Assembly: GCF_017813365.1 (NCBI RefSeq)
Contig: NZ_JAGIZA010000020.1
Location: 20,578 to 84,577, forward strand
Reading direction: 5' to 3'
Origin: Roseomonas indoligenes
GTDB taxonomy: Bacteria; Pseudomonadota; Alphaproteobacteria; Acetobacterales; Acetobacteraceae
Length of the DNA stretch: 64,000 bases
The position numbers and the translations under genes are program-made. The notes beneath the pieces are model-generated. The model saw nothing but the letters and a program-made list of their open reading frames with translations. It searched no databases and was not told the DNA's origin. Shown piece by piece: positions 16,068 through 24,180 of this stretch. Position 1 is the stretch's first letter. Each line of letters starts with the position of its first letter.

Positions 16068-17270
16068 TCATTGCGGCGTGAGGACGGCCAGCCGACGCGG
16101 AAAGCGGGTCAGCACCTCCGGCCCATCCTCCCTTATCAGCACCATATCGCCAATCGATGCACCAGCGATCCCGGGCACGAAGAGATTTGGGTGTAGTTCG
16201 AACAGCATGCCGGGCTGCAGCAAGAGAGGCGGGCCGGGCAGAGCAGGGGCAGCGTCATAAGGCTGGGGGAACTCCGCGGTGCCGATAGGGTCCTCGTAGC
16301 TGTGCCCAAGCGCATGGCCGGAGCGAAAGCGGAACTCTTCCGGGTCACCAAGGCGCTCCATGCACGCACGGAATTCCGTATCGAATGGCGTGTTGACGTC
16401 CCGAAGCGGCGCGCCAGGCCGCATCAGGGCGAACATGCCATCGTACATGCGCTCTACCGTCGCGAACATGGCGCGGGCGGCCTCGCCGGGCTGGCCCATA
16501 TGGGCGGTACGCAAAGCATGTCCCCAATGGCCATTCAGCAGGACCATGATACCGAGTAGCACCTGGTCGCCCAGCTGCGGAATGCGTGCGTTTTCGTCAC
16601 GCCAGAAATGACACCGGCCGGCAGCGGGTGCCACCGTCAACCAGGTCTTGCAGTATTCAGCGCCTCGGTCCTTTGCCAAGGCTTCGAGTGCAACCTGCAT
16701 CTGCCAAGCGCTGCGACCACTGTAAGCCAGTGGACCAAGCGCCTCGAACATGGAATCGCAGATGGCGGCGGCCCGCCGGTGGAAGCTGATCTGTACGGCG
16801 TCCTTGACCATGCGGCGCTTGGCAAATTCCGCAGTGCAGTCCAGCCAATCACGAGCGCCAGCAGCGGCGAGGGTCTCCCAGATGCCAAGCGGGATCTCGT
16901 CACGCCCCGTAATACACACACGCTCCGCGTGTCCAAGCGCATGCAGGATTGCGCGGGCGAAGGCTGCGCCCTTGCCGAGTACGGCTGTTGCAAAACGCCG
17001 CGTGTCCTCCGCCATTAGCCGGGCAAATACGCTTGCAGTGATGAGGTGCGGTGGCCCCGTGCGGGGCAGCACGAGGGCTGAAGGTGCGGGTTCGCTGTCC
17101 CAGTCGGCGAGATAGCGCAGGTTGCCGTGGCTGCGTGTGGCTGTGCCAGCCGAACTACCCTGGCCAAAGACAACCATGGCACCCAGACCCTCCGCGGCCA
17201 TCCACTCTTGAAGAGAGGCCTGCCGTGCTGCCAGGATCTCCGCCGGCACCGCTGAAACCAGTTCCGCCAT
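16068..17270 (-). CDS. M24-fold (creatinase/aminopeptidase P-like) hydrolase with altered metal site
   Basis: The 400-residue protein has the creatinase-type N-terminal domain (LVSAVPAEILAARQASLQEW, MVVFGQGSS) and the pita-bread C-terminal domain (FRSGHALGHSYEDP, LLLQPGMLFELHPNLFVPG, DMVLIREDGPEVLTRFP). Aligned to usual M24 peptidases, the His in GHALG is kept. By eye, both Asp ligands (replaced by Gly and His in LLNGHWGHALRT) and both Glu ligands (His in FELHP, Gly in ASIGD) are changed. This suggests a metal-free hydrolase as in creatinase. The start at 17270 follows AAGGATTATC. It is divergent from a TctC gene and may act on the compound that receptor binds. Confidence 0.72.
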   Translation of the reverse strand: MAELVSAVPAEILAARQASLQEWMAAEGLGAMVVFGQGSSAGTATRSHGNLRYLADWDSEPAPSALVLPRTGPPHLITASVFARLMAEDTRRFATAVLGKGAAFARAILHALGHAERVCITGRDEIPLGIWETLAAAGARDWLDCTAEFAKRRMVKDAVQISFHRRAAAICDSMFEALGPLAYSGRSAWQMQVALEALAKDRGAEYCKTWLTVAPAAGRCHFWRDENARIPQLGDQVLLGIMVLLNGHWGHALRTAHMGQPGEAARAMFATVERMYDGMFALMRPGAPLRDVNTPFDTEFRACMERLGDPEEFRFRSGHALGHSYEDPIGTAEFPQPYDAAPALPGPPLLLQPGMLFELHPNLFVPGIAGASIGDMVLIREDGPEVLTRFPRRLAVLTPQ

Positions 17271-17404
17271 GATAATCCTTAAGTTGCACAATCTTTGCCT
17301 ATGCTGACACGCAGCGCCTTACCTGTCGCTTGGGAACCATTCCAAAAGGACCGGCGAGCTCGCTACACTCACACTTGTGGCTTTGTTTTGGGAGTAGTGC
17401 ATCG

Positions 17405-18382
17405 ATGGTGGGTCGCAGGACGGTCGCTTTCGCAGCTACGGCAGGGCTGGTCGGCTCCAGTATGAGCCCCACTTACGCGCAAACTTTCCCCAGCCGCGCC
17501 CTTAAGCTAATCGTGCCCTTCCCGCCGGGCGCCGGTACGGATGCCACAGCGCGCATCGTCGCACAGAAGTTGTCCGAAGAGCTGCATCAGCCGGTGGTGG
17601 TAGAGAACATAAACGGTGCTAACGGGCTGCTGGGCACGAAGGCGATGGCAACCGCGGCGCCCGACGGTTACACAATAGGCATCGCCGCGCCCGGTCCCAT
17701 GGCGATCGCCCAGTTTATGTTCCCCGATATGCCGTACGATCCCGAGAGGGATTTCGTGCCGGTGATCGGCGTCAATGAGGGCCGTCTGGCGCTCGCAGTC
17801 GCGAATCATATGGAGGCACGAAGCGTAGCCGAGCTGATTGAGCTTATCCGCCGCAACCCTGGCAAGTTTAACGCAGCAAATCCGACCACGGGATCAGTCC
17901 ACCACCTTCTCGCCGAGACCTTCAAACTGGAAGAGCATCTGCAGTTCGAATTGATACCTTATCGGGGCGGCGCGGCGGCCATGAACGACCTGGTAGGCGG
18001 CCATGTCGACCTCATGTTCAACGGTGTCTCGACGGTCGAGCCACTAGAGAAGGATGGTAAGCTGCGCACGCTTATGGTGGTGGGTACCACGCGGCATGCG
18101 CTTCTTCCTTTAGTGCCGTGCAGCGCTGAGCTGGGTAAGGCCTACCTGTCCGGTTCTCAGTGGCATGGAATCGTCGTGCCCAGCGGGACGCCAGCCGCCA
18201 TTGTTGTGAAGTTGCACGACGCACTTTTCGCCGCCCTTAACGCCGACGATGTGCGAGAGAAGCTGGCACGGATTGGAACGGAGGTGACCGCGAGCTCCAG
18301 CGACGACTTTGCTGCCCTTCTGCATAGCGAGCGCGCACGCTGGAGCCACGTCATCCAAGTAGCAAATATCAAGGCCGATTAG
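17405..18382 (+). CDS. TctC/Bug-family periplasmic receptor
   Basis: The 325-residue protein begins with a signal peptide (MVGRRTVAFAATAGLV, with TYAQTFPS after the cleavage zone). It continues with the Bug signature LKLIVPFPPGAGTDATARI, VVENINGANGLLG, AAPDGYTIGIA, and the late PSGTPAAIVVKLHDAL. Such receptors bind carboxylates or other small organics for tripartite tricarboxylate transporters, yet no TctA or TctB gene is in the window. The start ATG at 17405 is preceded by GGGAG. It diverges from the M24-fold hydrolase, so uptake and hydrolysis may be linked. Confidence 0.85.
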   Translation: MVGRRTVAFAATAGLVGSSMSPTYAQTFPSRALKLIVPFPPGAGTDATARIVAQKLSEELHQPVVVENINGANGLLGTKAMATAAPDGYTIGIAAPGPMAIAQFMFPDMPYDPERDFVPVIGVNEGRLALAVANHMEARSVAELIELIRRNPGKFNAANPTTGSVHHLLAETFKLEEHLQFELIPYRGGAAAMNDLVGGHVDLMFNGVSTVEPLEKDGKLRTLMVVGTTRHALLPLVPCSAELGKAYLSGSQWHGIVVPSGTPAAIVVKLHDALFAALNADDVREKLARIGTEVTASSSDDFAALLHSERARWSHVIQVANIKAD

Positions 18383-18402
18383 CTCAGCTGCTGACTGGCG
18401 GG

Positions 18403-18790
18403 CTATCTCTGCCGCCCGCCCGCCACCTCGTCCGGATCTCCCCCGGCCTCCTGGATGATGCGGACCAGCTCGGCATCCGTCATCTCGACCTGCGGCCGCG
18501 CGGCGGCGACCTGCACTTCGTGCTTCTCCCGCCAGCCCGCGCGTCTTCATCCAGAAAATGCTGGCAGCTGTGTTGTGGCCGGAGGTCGCCATTTGGAACA
18601 AGGTCTGGGCCACCTTGGCCGTTGCCTCCACCGAGCCCCGGTCCAACTCGCGCCGGAAGTGCAGGCGCAAAGTCTTGGGTTCGGTGTCGAGCAGGAGGGC
18701 GATGTCGGCCTGAGCGATCCCGAAGTCGGCCATGACCCGCACGGTCTTGCGCTGCTCATCCGTGGGCTGGAAGGCATAGCCCTGGCTCAT
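18403..18790 (-). pseudogene. Frameshifted helix-turn-helix (small-terminase-like) protein
   Basis: The reading starts SQGYAFQPTDEQRKTVRVM, ALLLDTEPKTLRLHFRREL and AASIFWMKTR, matching the two related genes upstream. Compared with those (AASIFW-KARAGWREK), two bases are missing near 18541, so the present frame runs on as unrelated GC-rich sequence. Restoring them gives GWREKHEVQVAA and then MTDAELVRIIQEAGGDPDEV before TAG at 18403-18405. The start overlaps the previous stop (ATGA). It is third in a family of paralogues within one operon. Confidence 0.7.
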
Positions 18791-19209
18791 TCAGCCCTCC
18801 CCTGGATGAGGTGCTGGTACACACGCGAGGCCTCGACCGGGTCGTCGGGCAGCCGGGACACCAGGGCCTCGATCCGGCGGGCAACGCGCTGCCGCGCCCC
18901 ATCCGAGTCGGCCATCTCGGCCTGGACGGTCACCTCGTGCTTCTCCCGCCATCCGGCTCTCGCCTTCATCCAGAAGATCGCGGCCGCGACCGACCCGCCC
19001 TCGGTGGCCATGCGGTAGAGGCTCTGGCCTACCTTGGCGGTAGCCTCGATGGAGCCGCTGTCGAGCTCCCAGCGAAAGTGCTTGCGGAGCGTCTTGGGGT
19101 CGATCCGCAGCAGGGTAGCAATGTCATCGTGCGGCACCCCAAACCCGGACATGGCCCGCACCGTCCGGCGCTGGTCGTCGGTGGCCTCAAAGGCGTGGCC
19201 CTGGGGCAC
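18787..19209 (-). CDS. Helix-turn-helix protein, small-terminase-like
   Basis: The 140-residue protein, read from GTG 19209, begins PQGHAFEATDDQRRTVRAMS. It has a helix-turn-helix (GVPHDDIATLLRIDPKTLRK) followed by HFRWELDSGSIEATAKVGQS and the family tail AAIFWMKARAGWREKHEV, then MADSDGARQRVARRIEALVS. These features are common in phage terminase small subunits or related DNA-binding proteins next to methylase genes; the exact role is not proven. The gene follows the methyltransferase stop by one base and overlaps the next gene by four. Confidence 0.6.
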   Translation of the reverse strand: MPQGHAFEATDDQRRTVRAMSGFGVPHDDIATLLRIDPKTLRKHFRWELDSGSIEATAKVGQSLYRMATEGGSVAAAIFWMKARAGWREKHEVTVQAEMADSDGARQRVARRIEALVSRLPDDPVEASRVYQHLIQGRAE

Positions 19210-19210
19210 C

Positions 19211-20482
19211 TCAGGCGCCCTTAGGCACCAGGGTGGCCCGCTCGGCCCGGACCTGGGCAAAGGTTGCCCCGTCGCCCTCTAGCCGCGCTTCCTGGCCCGT
19301 GAAGGCCTGCCAGCGGAGCACGGCGACGTCGACGTAGGCCGGCGACAGCTCGACGGCGTGGCAGGCACGGCCCGCCATCTCCGCGGCGATCAGCGTGGTG
19401 CCCGACCCGGAGAAGGGCTCGTAGACGGCCTGCCCCGGGGAGGAATTGTTCTCGATCGGCCGGCGCATGGACTCGACCGGCTTTTGGGTGCCGTGGACGG
19501 TGTCGGTGTCCTGGTCGCGGGAGGGGATGGACCAGAGGGTGGTCTGCTTGCGGTCGCCGGACCAGTGGCCCTTGGTGCTGGCCCGCACGCCGTACCAGCA
19601 GGGCTCGTGCTGCCAGTGGTAGTGACCCCGGCCGAGCACCAGCCGCTCCTTGGCCCAGATGATCTGAGCGCGGATCTCGAACCCGCACGCGGTAAGGCTC
19701 TCGGCCACCGTCCCGGCGTGCAGTGCCCCATGCCAGACATAGGCCACATCCCCGGGGAACAGCGCCCAGGCCTCGCGCCAGTCGGCCCGGTGGTCGTTCA
19801 AGACCTTGCCCGTGCGTTGGGTCTTGCTGCCCTCCAAGGCCTCGTTGCGCCAGGCGGGATCGTACTCGACCCCGTAGGGCGGGTCCGTGACCATCAGGTG
19901 CGGCCGGACGCCACCCAGGGCTGCCTCGACCGCCACAGGGTCGGTACAGTCCCCGCAGACCAAGCGGTGGCGGCCGAGCAGCCAGATATCACCGAGGGCC
20001 GAGACGGGCACCTCGGGCGGGGAGGGGACTTCATCGGGGTCGGTCAGCCCTGAGATCGGCTCGGCCAGGAACCCCGCGATCTCGTCGGAGTCGAACCCCG
20101 TCAGCTCCAAGTCGAAGCCGTCCGCCCCCAACTCGGCCAGCTCCACCCGTAGCAGATCCTCGTCCCACCCGGCCGACAGCGCCAGGCGGTTGTCGGCGAG
20201 GACGTAGGCGCGGCGCTGCGCTGGTGTCAGGTGGGACAGCTCCAGCGTCGGCACCTCCGTCATCCCCAGCTGCCGCGCGGCAAGGAGCCGGCCGTGCCCC
20301 GCAATGACGCCCCGCTCACCATCGACGAGGACAGGGTTGGTCCAGCCGAACTCGCGAATGCTGGCGGCGATCTGGGCCACCTGTGCGGGTGAGTGGGTCC
20401 GGGCATTCCGGGCGTAGGGGATCAGCTCGGCGACGGGGAGGGGCTTGTAGGGGGGAAAGATCGGAGCGGGTGTCGCGGTCAT
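19211..20482 (-). CDS. ParB-like nuclease domain fused to site-specific DNA methyltransferase
   Basis: The 423-residue protein starts with a ParB/Srx-type domain (ELIPYARNARTHSPAQVAQI, GWTNPVLVDGERGVIAGHGR). It continues with an adenine/cytosine-N methyltransferase: motif IV as VTDPPYGVEYDP and, later, the SAM-binding FSGSGTTLIAAEMAGR. DPPY before FxGxGT is the beta-class order. Proteins of this build are frequent in prophages and integrative elements, where they modify DNA or protect it from host nucleases. No restriction endonuclease gene is adjacent. It overlaps its neighbours by ATGA on one side and sits one base away on the other, so all four genes are one operon. Confidence 0.85.
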   Translation of the reverse strand: MTATPAPIFPPYKPLPVAELIPYARNARTHSPAQVAQIAASIREFGWTNPVLVDGERGVIAGHGRLLAARQLGMTEVPTLELSHLTPAQRRAYVLADNRLALSAGWDEDLLRVELAELGADGFDLELTGFDSDEIAGFLAEPISGLTDPDEVPSPPEVPVSALGDIWLLGRHRLVCGDCTDPVAVEAALGGVRPHLMVTDPPYGVEYDPAWRNEALEGSKTQRTGKVLNDHRADWREAWALFPGDVAYVWHGALHAGTVAESLTACGFEIRAQIIWAKERLVLGRGHYHWQHEPCWYGVRASTKGHWSGDRKQTTLWSIPSRDQDTDTVHGTQKPVESMRRPIENNSSPGQAVYEPFSGSGTTLIAAEMAGRACHAVELSPAYVDVAVLRWQAFTGQEARLEGDGATFAQVRAERATLVPKGA

Positions 20483-20868
20483 CCACGGTCTCCCTCTATG
20501 ACATTCGGCAATCTGTCCCGCTGGTCAGGCTGGACGAAGCTGACCACGAGATTGGGCGATGGCAGAGGCGCACCGTTCGGCCCGCTCACCTCGTGTACCT
20601 GTTTCTCGCGCCAGCCGGCGCGGGCCTTGAGCCAGAAGATCGAGGCGGCAACGTTTCCCGGCGTGGTGGCCTGCTGGTAGAGGCACTGCGCCACGCGAGC
20701 GTTCGCCTCGTGCACGGCGGTGTCGAGCTCGTGGCGGTAGGCCCGACGCAGCGTGGGCTCGGAGCAGTGGACGACCTTGGCGATGGCGTCCTGCGGGATG
20801 CCGTAGGCGGCCATGGTCTTGACCACCCGGCGCTGCTCCTCGGTTGGCGTGTAGCGCGGCATTGCCAT
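20479..20868 (-). CDS. Helix-turn-helix protein, small-terminase-like, first in the methyltransferase operon
   Basis: The 129-residue protein begins AMPRYTPTEEQRRVVKTMAA, has a helix-turn-helix (GIPQDAIAKVVHCSEPTLRR), then the family block AYRHELDTAVHEANARVAQC and AASIFWLKARAGWREK. The tail FVQPDQRDRLPNVIE is specific to this copy. The start at 20868 has AAGGGG about eight bases upstream and fits the family length. Its stop overlaps the start of the methyltransferase. Three related proteins in one operon suggest duplication followed by divergence. No large terminase gene is visible in the window. Confidence 0.6.
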   Translation of the reverse strand: MAMPRYTPTEEQRRVVKTMAAYGIPQDAIAKVVHCSEPTLRRAYRHELDTAVHEANARVAQCLYQQATTPGNVAASIFWLKARAGWREKQVHEVSGPNGAPLPSPNLVVSFVQPDQRDRLPNVIEGDRG

Positions 20869-21312
20869 CAGGGCTGCCCCTTGTAGGGCGGGAGCACGGC
20901 GCTGGTCGTCGCGGGCATGGCGCGCCTCCTTGGGAGCACGCTGCAGGATACCAAACGGACCTATGCATATGCGATACGACAGGCTTTCGCGGCGGTTCCT
21001 TTGTTTGCGCGGCAGCGACGTGTTCGGCGTGTCTCGCGGATCAACGATGCGACGCGACACTGGCGATGACGCCGACATTGGAAATACGCCTCAGCCGATT
21101 CGTTACGAAGTGACGCGCAGTGCTGCGGCGGTAGGAGCTGGGCGCAAACTTTCTCTGGGATTGAGGGAGCGAAGGTGCTGCCCCGTGATCCCTCGGTCTC
21201 GGCCGAGAATGCGGGTCGGTCTCCCGGACCGTGGTTGTTCCGCTCTGGCCTCGCTCGGCATGACCCCAGCGCCGGCTTCAGCAACGGACGCTGGGCACTA
21301 CCTCAGACTCCC
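20869..21312. other. Gap between phage-like operon and catabolic region
   Basis: No gene is supported in these ~440 bases; the open frames here have no similarity or ribosome-binding sites. It contains the second copy (21125-21159) of the 35-bp repeat seen at 1258-1292, which may mark an old insertion end. The upstream control of the leftward phage-like operon should lie in the first part, but no clear promoter is seen. Confidence 0.4.
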
Positions 21313-22281
21313 TCACATCCAGGGCTTGCGGGCCCACATGGCGCGGAAACGCATATCCTGCGCCCGCAGGGAGGCCGCGTAGGGCTCTCCCACCACAACT
21401 TTCAGCGGCTGTTGGGTACGGGCACAGAGGGCAATGTACTCGGGATCGCGCGAGACCTTGTCGATAGCGGCCGAGATCCGAGCCGTGACCTCCGGCGGGA
21501 TGCCGCGCGGGCCGACGAAGCCGCGCAGGCTGCCGATGCTGATGTCCAGGCCCTGCTCCCGGAAGGTCGGCAGGTCCGGGGCCATGGCGGAACGCTCCTC
21601 GGCCATCACGCCCAGCATCCGCCAGGGCTGGCCGGCGGACATGACCAGCGCCTCACCGAGATTGGCGGCGGTCCCCACCACCTGGCGCTGGGCGAGCGCC
21701 ACTACGCCCTGCGGCAGGGCGTTGTAGATCACGGTGGAGAAGGAGACCTCCGCCGCCATCTCCAGCATCCGCACGCTGAGAAAGCTCGTCGATCCGCGCC
21801 CCTGGGCGGCGATGGTGACGCCATCCGGGTCCTTCCGAGCCGCCGCCAGCAGTCCGGCCACATCCCGGATCCCGCTCTCCGGGTGCACGGCGATCACGGC
21901 CGGGTCCTCCACGAGGCTGGCGACGAAGGTGAAGCTGTCCAGCGACCAGCGCGGGTTGCGCTCGATCGGGATGGTGACGAGGCCGGGGGTGTTGAGGATG
22001 CCGTAGGTGTAGCCGCCCGGCCTCGCATCGGCGACGGCGTTGATCCCCACCTCGCCCCCGGCGCCCGGTCGGTTCTGGATGACGAAGGGCTGGCCCAGCT
22101 CCCGTTCCAGGAACTGGCCGAGGGTGCGAGCCGTCACGTCGTTCCCGCCGCCCGCGGCGAAGGGCACCACCAGCGTCACGGGATGGTCCGGCCAGGCGGC
22201 GCGGGCGAGGCGTGGCATGGCCAAGCCGGTGGCGACGAGGGCGAGCGTCTTCAGCGCAGCGCGGCGGGGCGTGCGGGTCAT
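21313..22281 (-). CDS. TctC/Bug-family periplasmic receptor
   Basis: The 322-residue protein has a twin-Arg-rich signal region (MTRTPRRAALKTLALVATG, ending near LARAAWPD). The core follows: VTLVVPFAAGGGNDVTARTL, VIQNRPGAGGEVGINAVADA, GGYTYGILNTPG and IPPEVTARISAAIDKV. It is very similar to the neighbouring 22323-23297 gene, so the pair arose by tandem duplication. Both run leftward and diverge from the GntR gene across a large operator. The shared position suggests that they bring in the substrate or intermediates of the rightward operon. No membrane transporter subunits are present. Confidence 0.85.
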   Translation of the reverse strand: MTRTPRRAALKTLALVATGLAMPRLARAAWPDHPVTLVVPFAAGGGNDVTARTLGQFLERELGQPFVIQNRPGAGGEVGINAVADARPGGYTYGILNTPGLVTIPIERNPRWSLDSFTFVASLVEDPAVIAVHPESGIRDVAGLLAAARKDPDGVTIAAQGRGSTSFLSVRMLEMAAEVSFSTVIYNALPQGVVALAQRQVVGTAANLGEALVMSAGQPWRMLGVMAEERSAMAPDLPTFREQGLDISIGSLRGFVGPRGIPPEVTARISAAIDKVSRDPEYIALCARTQQPLKVVVGEPYAASLRAQDMRFRAMWARKPWM

Positions 22282-22322
22282 CGGGGCCTCTTCTGTGTGG
22301 GGCGGCGTCTCGTAGGGGCGGG

Positions 22323-23297
22323 TCAGCGCGTCCATGGCGCGGCCTGCCACATGCGGCGGTAGGCCTCGTCCATGCGCCGCAGGGTGGCGGAGTATTCAGC
22401 GCGGGGCAGGTAGGAGATGGGCTGCATCGTCCGCGCGCACGCGGCCCGGTACTCCGGATCCGCCACCACGCGCCCGATCGCGGCCGAGAGGACTTCCAGC
22501 ACCGGCTCCGGCACGCCCTTCGGTGCGCCGATGCCGCGCAGGCTGCCCATTTCGATGTCGTAGGCGGCCTCTCGGAAGGTCGGCAGGTCGGGCGCCAAGG
22601 AGAGGCGCTCCGGCGCCATGACGCCGAGCGGACGCCAGGGCTGGCCGGCCGTCATTATCATGCTCTCGCCGAGATTGGCGGTGGATGCGACGACGTCGCG
22701 CTGCGCCAGCGCGAGTATGGATTGTGGTCCGGCCAGATAGGTAACCGGCTCGAACCGCACGCCCGCCGCCATTTCCAGCAGCCGGACGCTGAAGTGGCTG
22801 GCCGAGCCGAGGCCCTGCGTGGCGACTGTCACTGCCCCCGGCTGGCGCCGTGCGGCTTCGACTAGGTCGGCGATGCTGGCGATAGAGCTGTCCGGGCGTA
22901 CGGCGATCACCGCGGGGTCGTTCACGATGCCGGCGATCGGCTCGAAGCTGTCCAGCGTCCAGCGTGGGCGGCGCTCGATCGGGATGGTCACGACGCCCGG
23001 GGTGGAGAGGTTGCCGAGCGTGTAGCCGTCCGCCCTCGCGTCGGCGACGGCGTTGAGGCCAATCTCGCCGCCAGCGCCCGGGCGGTTCACCACCGCCACC
23101 GGTTGACCCAGTTCTCGCTCGAGGAAGCCGGCGAGGGTGCGTGAGGTGATGTCGTTCCCGGCCCCCGCGCCGAAGGGGACCACAAGCGTCAGCGGCCGGT
23201 CGGGCCAGGCGGCAGCACGGCCCGGGCGGGGCGCCGATAGGGCCGCGAGGCCGAGGCCCCGGCGCGACAGGCGCGGGAGGCGCGCGGGGGTTGGCAT
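22323..23297 (-). CDS. TctC/Bug-family periplasmic receptor
   Basis: The 324-residue protein starts MPTPARLPRLSRRGLGLAAL with a signal region ending near GRAAAWPDRP. It continues with LTLVVPFGAGAGNDITSRTL, VVNRPGAGGEIGLNAVADAR, ADGYTLGNLSTPG and VPEPVLEVLSAAIGRVV. Its nearest relative in the window is the adjacent 21313-22281 receptor. It starts about 115 bases from the palindrome at 23414-23456, and GGAG precedes its ATG. Control by the divergent GntR protein is likely. Confidence 0.85.
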   Translation of the reverse strand: MPTPARLPRLSRRGLGLAALSAPRPGRAAAWPDRPLTLVVPFGAGAGNDITSRTLAGFLERELGQPVAVVNRPGAGGEIGLNAVADARADGYTLGNLSTPGVVTIPIERRPRWTLDSFEPIAGIVNDPAVIAVRPDSSIASIADLVEAARRQPGAVTVATQGLGSASHFSVRLLEMAAGVRFEPVTYLAGPQSILALAQRDVVASTANLGESMIMTAGQPWRPLGVMAPERLSLAPDLPTFREAAYDIEMGSLRGIGAPKGVPEPVLEVLSAAIGRVVADPEYRAACARTMQPISYLPRAEYSATLRRMDEAYRRMWQAAPWTR

Positions 23298-23413
23298 GGG
23301 AAGGGGCTCCACAGGCGCGGCCCCGGCCGGCCATGCGGCCGGTCGGAGGGGGAAACGGGACTGTGCGCGCTGGCGGAGCGCGGCGGAGGGTCCTCTTCCC
23401 GGGACCGAACTAC

Positions 23414-23456
23414 CTTGGCAGGGGTGGTATACCGCTGTTATACCGCCCCTGCCAAG
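23414..23456. promoter_or_regulatory. Large inverted repeat, probable GntR operator
   Basis: CTTGGCAGGGGTGGTATA (23414-23431) is mirrored by TATACCGCCCCTGCCAAG (23439-23456) across a seven-base centre; 17 of 18 pairs match. The inner GGTATA/TATACC halves resemble FadR-type GntR sites. It lies between the TctC pair and the GntR gene and can control both directions. Confidence 0.8.
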
Positions 23457-23489
23457 TGTTCCGGGGCCGTCCCGGTGAGGGAGCCGCGC

Positions 23490-24170
23490 GTGCAGGGAAC
23501 GGAGGTCGCGACCGCTGGCGCCTCGCTTGCTGGCAGCATGGCCGAGAGCGCCTACGCGCACCTGCACGAGATGCTGCTGACGCACCGCCTGCCGCTCGAC
23601 CAGCCGATCTCCGAGCGCGGCCTTGCCGCCGACCTCGGTATCTCCCGTACTCCGCTGCGCGAGGCACTGCGGCGGCTGGAAGGGGAGGGGCTGCTGGAGC
23701 GCCTGCCCGGCGGCGTGCTCCGCGCACGCCGCATCACGGTGGAGGAGTTCCTGGAAATCCAGCAGCTCCGCCGCCTGCTGGAGGGCGAGGCCGCCGCTGC
23801 TGCCGCCGGGGCGGTGGAGGCCGAAACCCTCGCTTCCCTGCGCGCCCGGATCGCCGCCCTCCTGGCCACGCCGGACCGCCCGCTTCCCGAAAGGCAGGAG
23901 GAGCGGCTGGCGATCGACCTGGACCTGCACCGTGCCATCGCCGCCGCGGCTGGCAGCGTCACCCTGGCGCGCCTGCTCGAGGATCTGCGCCGGCGCATGC
24001 TGCTCTTCACCACCCCGCGCGCGCCGGACCGGCTGGAGGAGGTCTGCGCCCAGTACGGCGCGATTATCGACGCTCTGGCAGCGGGCGACAGGGAAGCGGC
24101 GCGGGCGGCGATGGCGGAGCACGTGGATGCACTGCGCTCCGGCATCCTGCGCCACTTGGCCAGGCTGTGA
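23490..24170 (+). CDS. GntR-family regulator, FadR/FCD type
   Basis: The 226-residue protein has a winged helix-turn-helix at ~residues 10-75 (SAYAHLHEMLLTHRLPLDQP, ISRTPLREALRRLEGEGLLE) and an all-helical FCD effector domain with the metal-binding pattern (LAIDLDLHRAIAAAAG, QYGAIIDALAAGDREAARAA, AEHVDALRSGI). FCD domains bind small organic acids. GTG at 23490 is chosen because GAGGGAG precedes it by six bases; the earlier in-frame codons lie inside the operator. Its gene leads a ten-kilobase rightward operon. It probably represses both this operon and the TctC pair until a ligand binds. Confidence 0.85.
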   Translation: MQGTEVATAGASLAGSMAESAYAHLHEMLLTHRLPLDQPISERGLAADLGISRTPLREALRRLEGEGLLERLPGGVLRARRITVEEFLEIQQLRRLLEGEAAAAAAGAVEAETLASLRARIAALLATPDRPLPERQEERLAIDLDLHRAIAAAAGSVTLARLLEDLRRRMLLFTTPRAPDRLEEVCAQYGAIIDALAAGDREAARAAMAEHVDALRSGILRHLARL

Positions 24171-24180
24171 GGCGCGTGCC

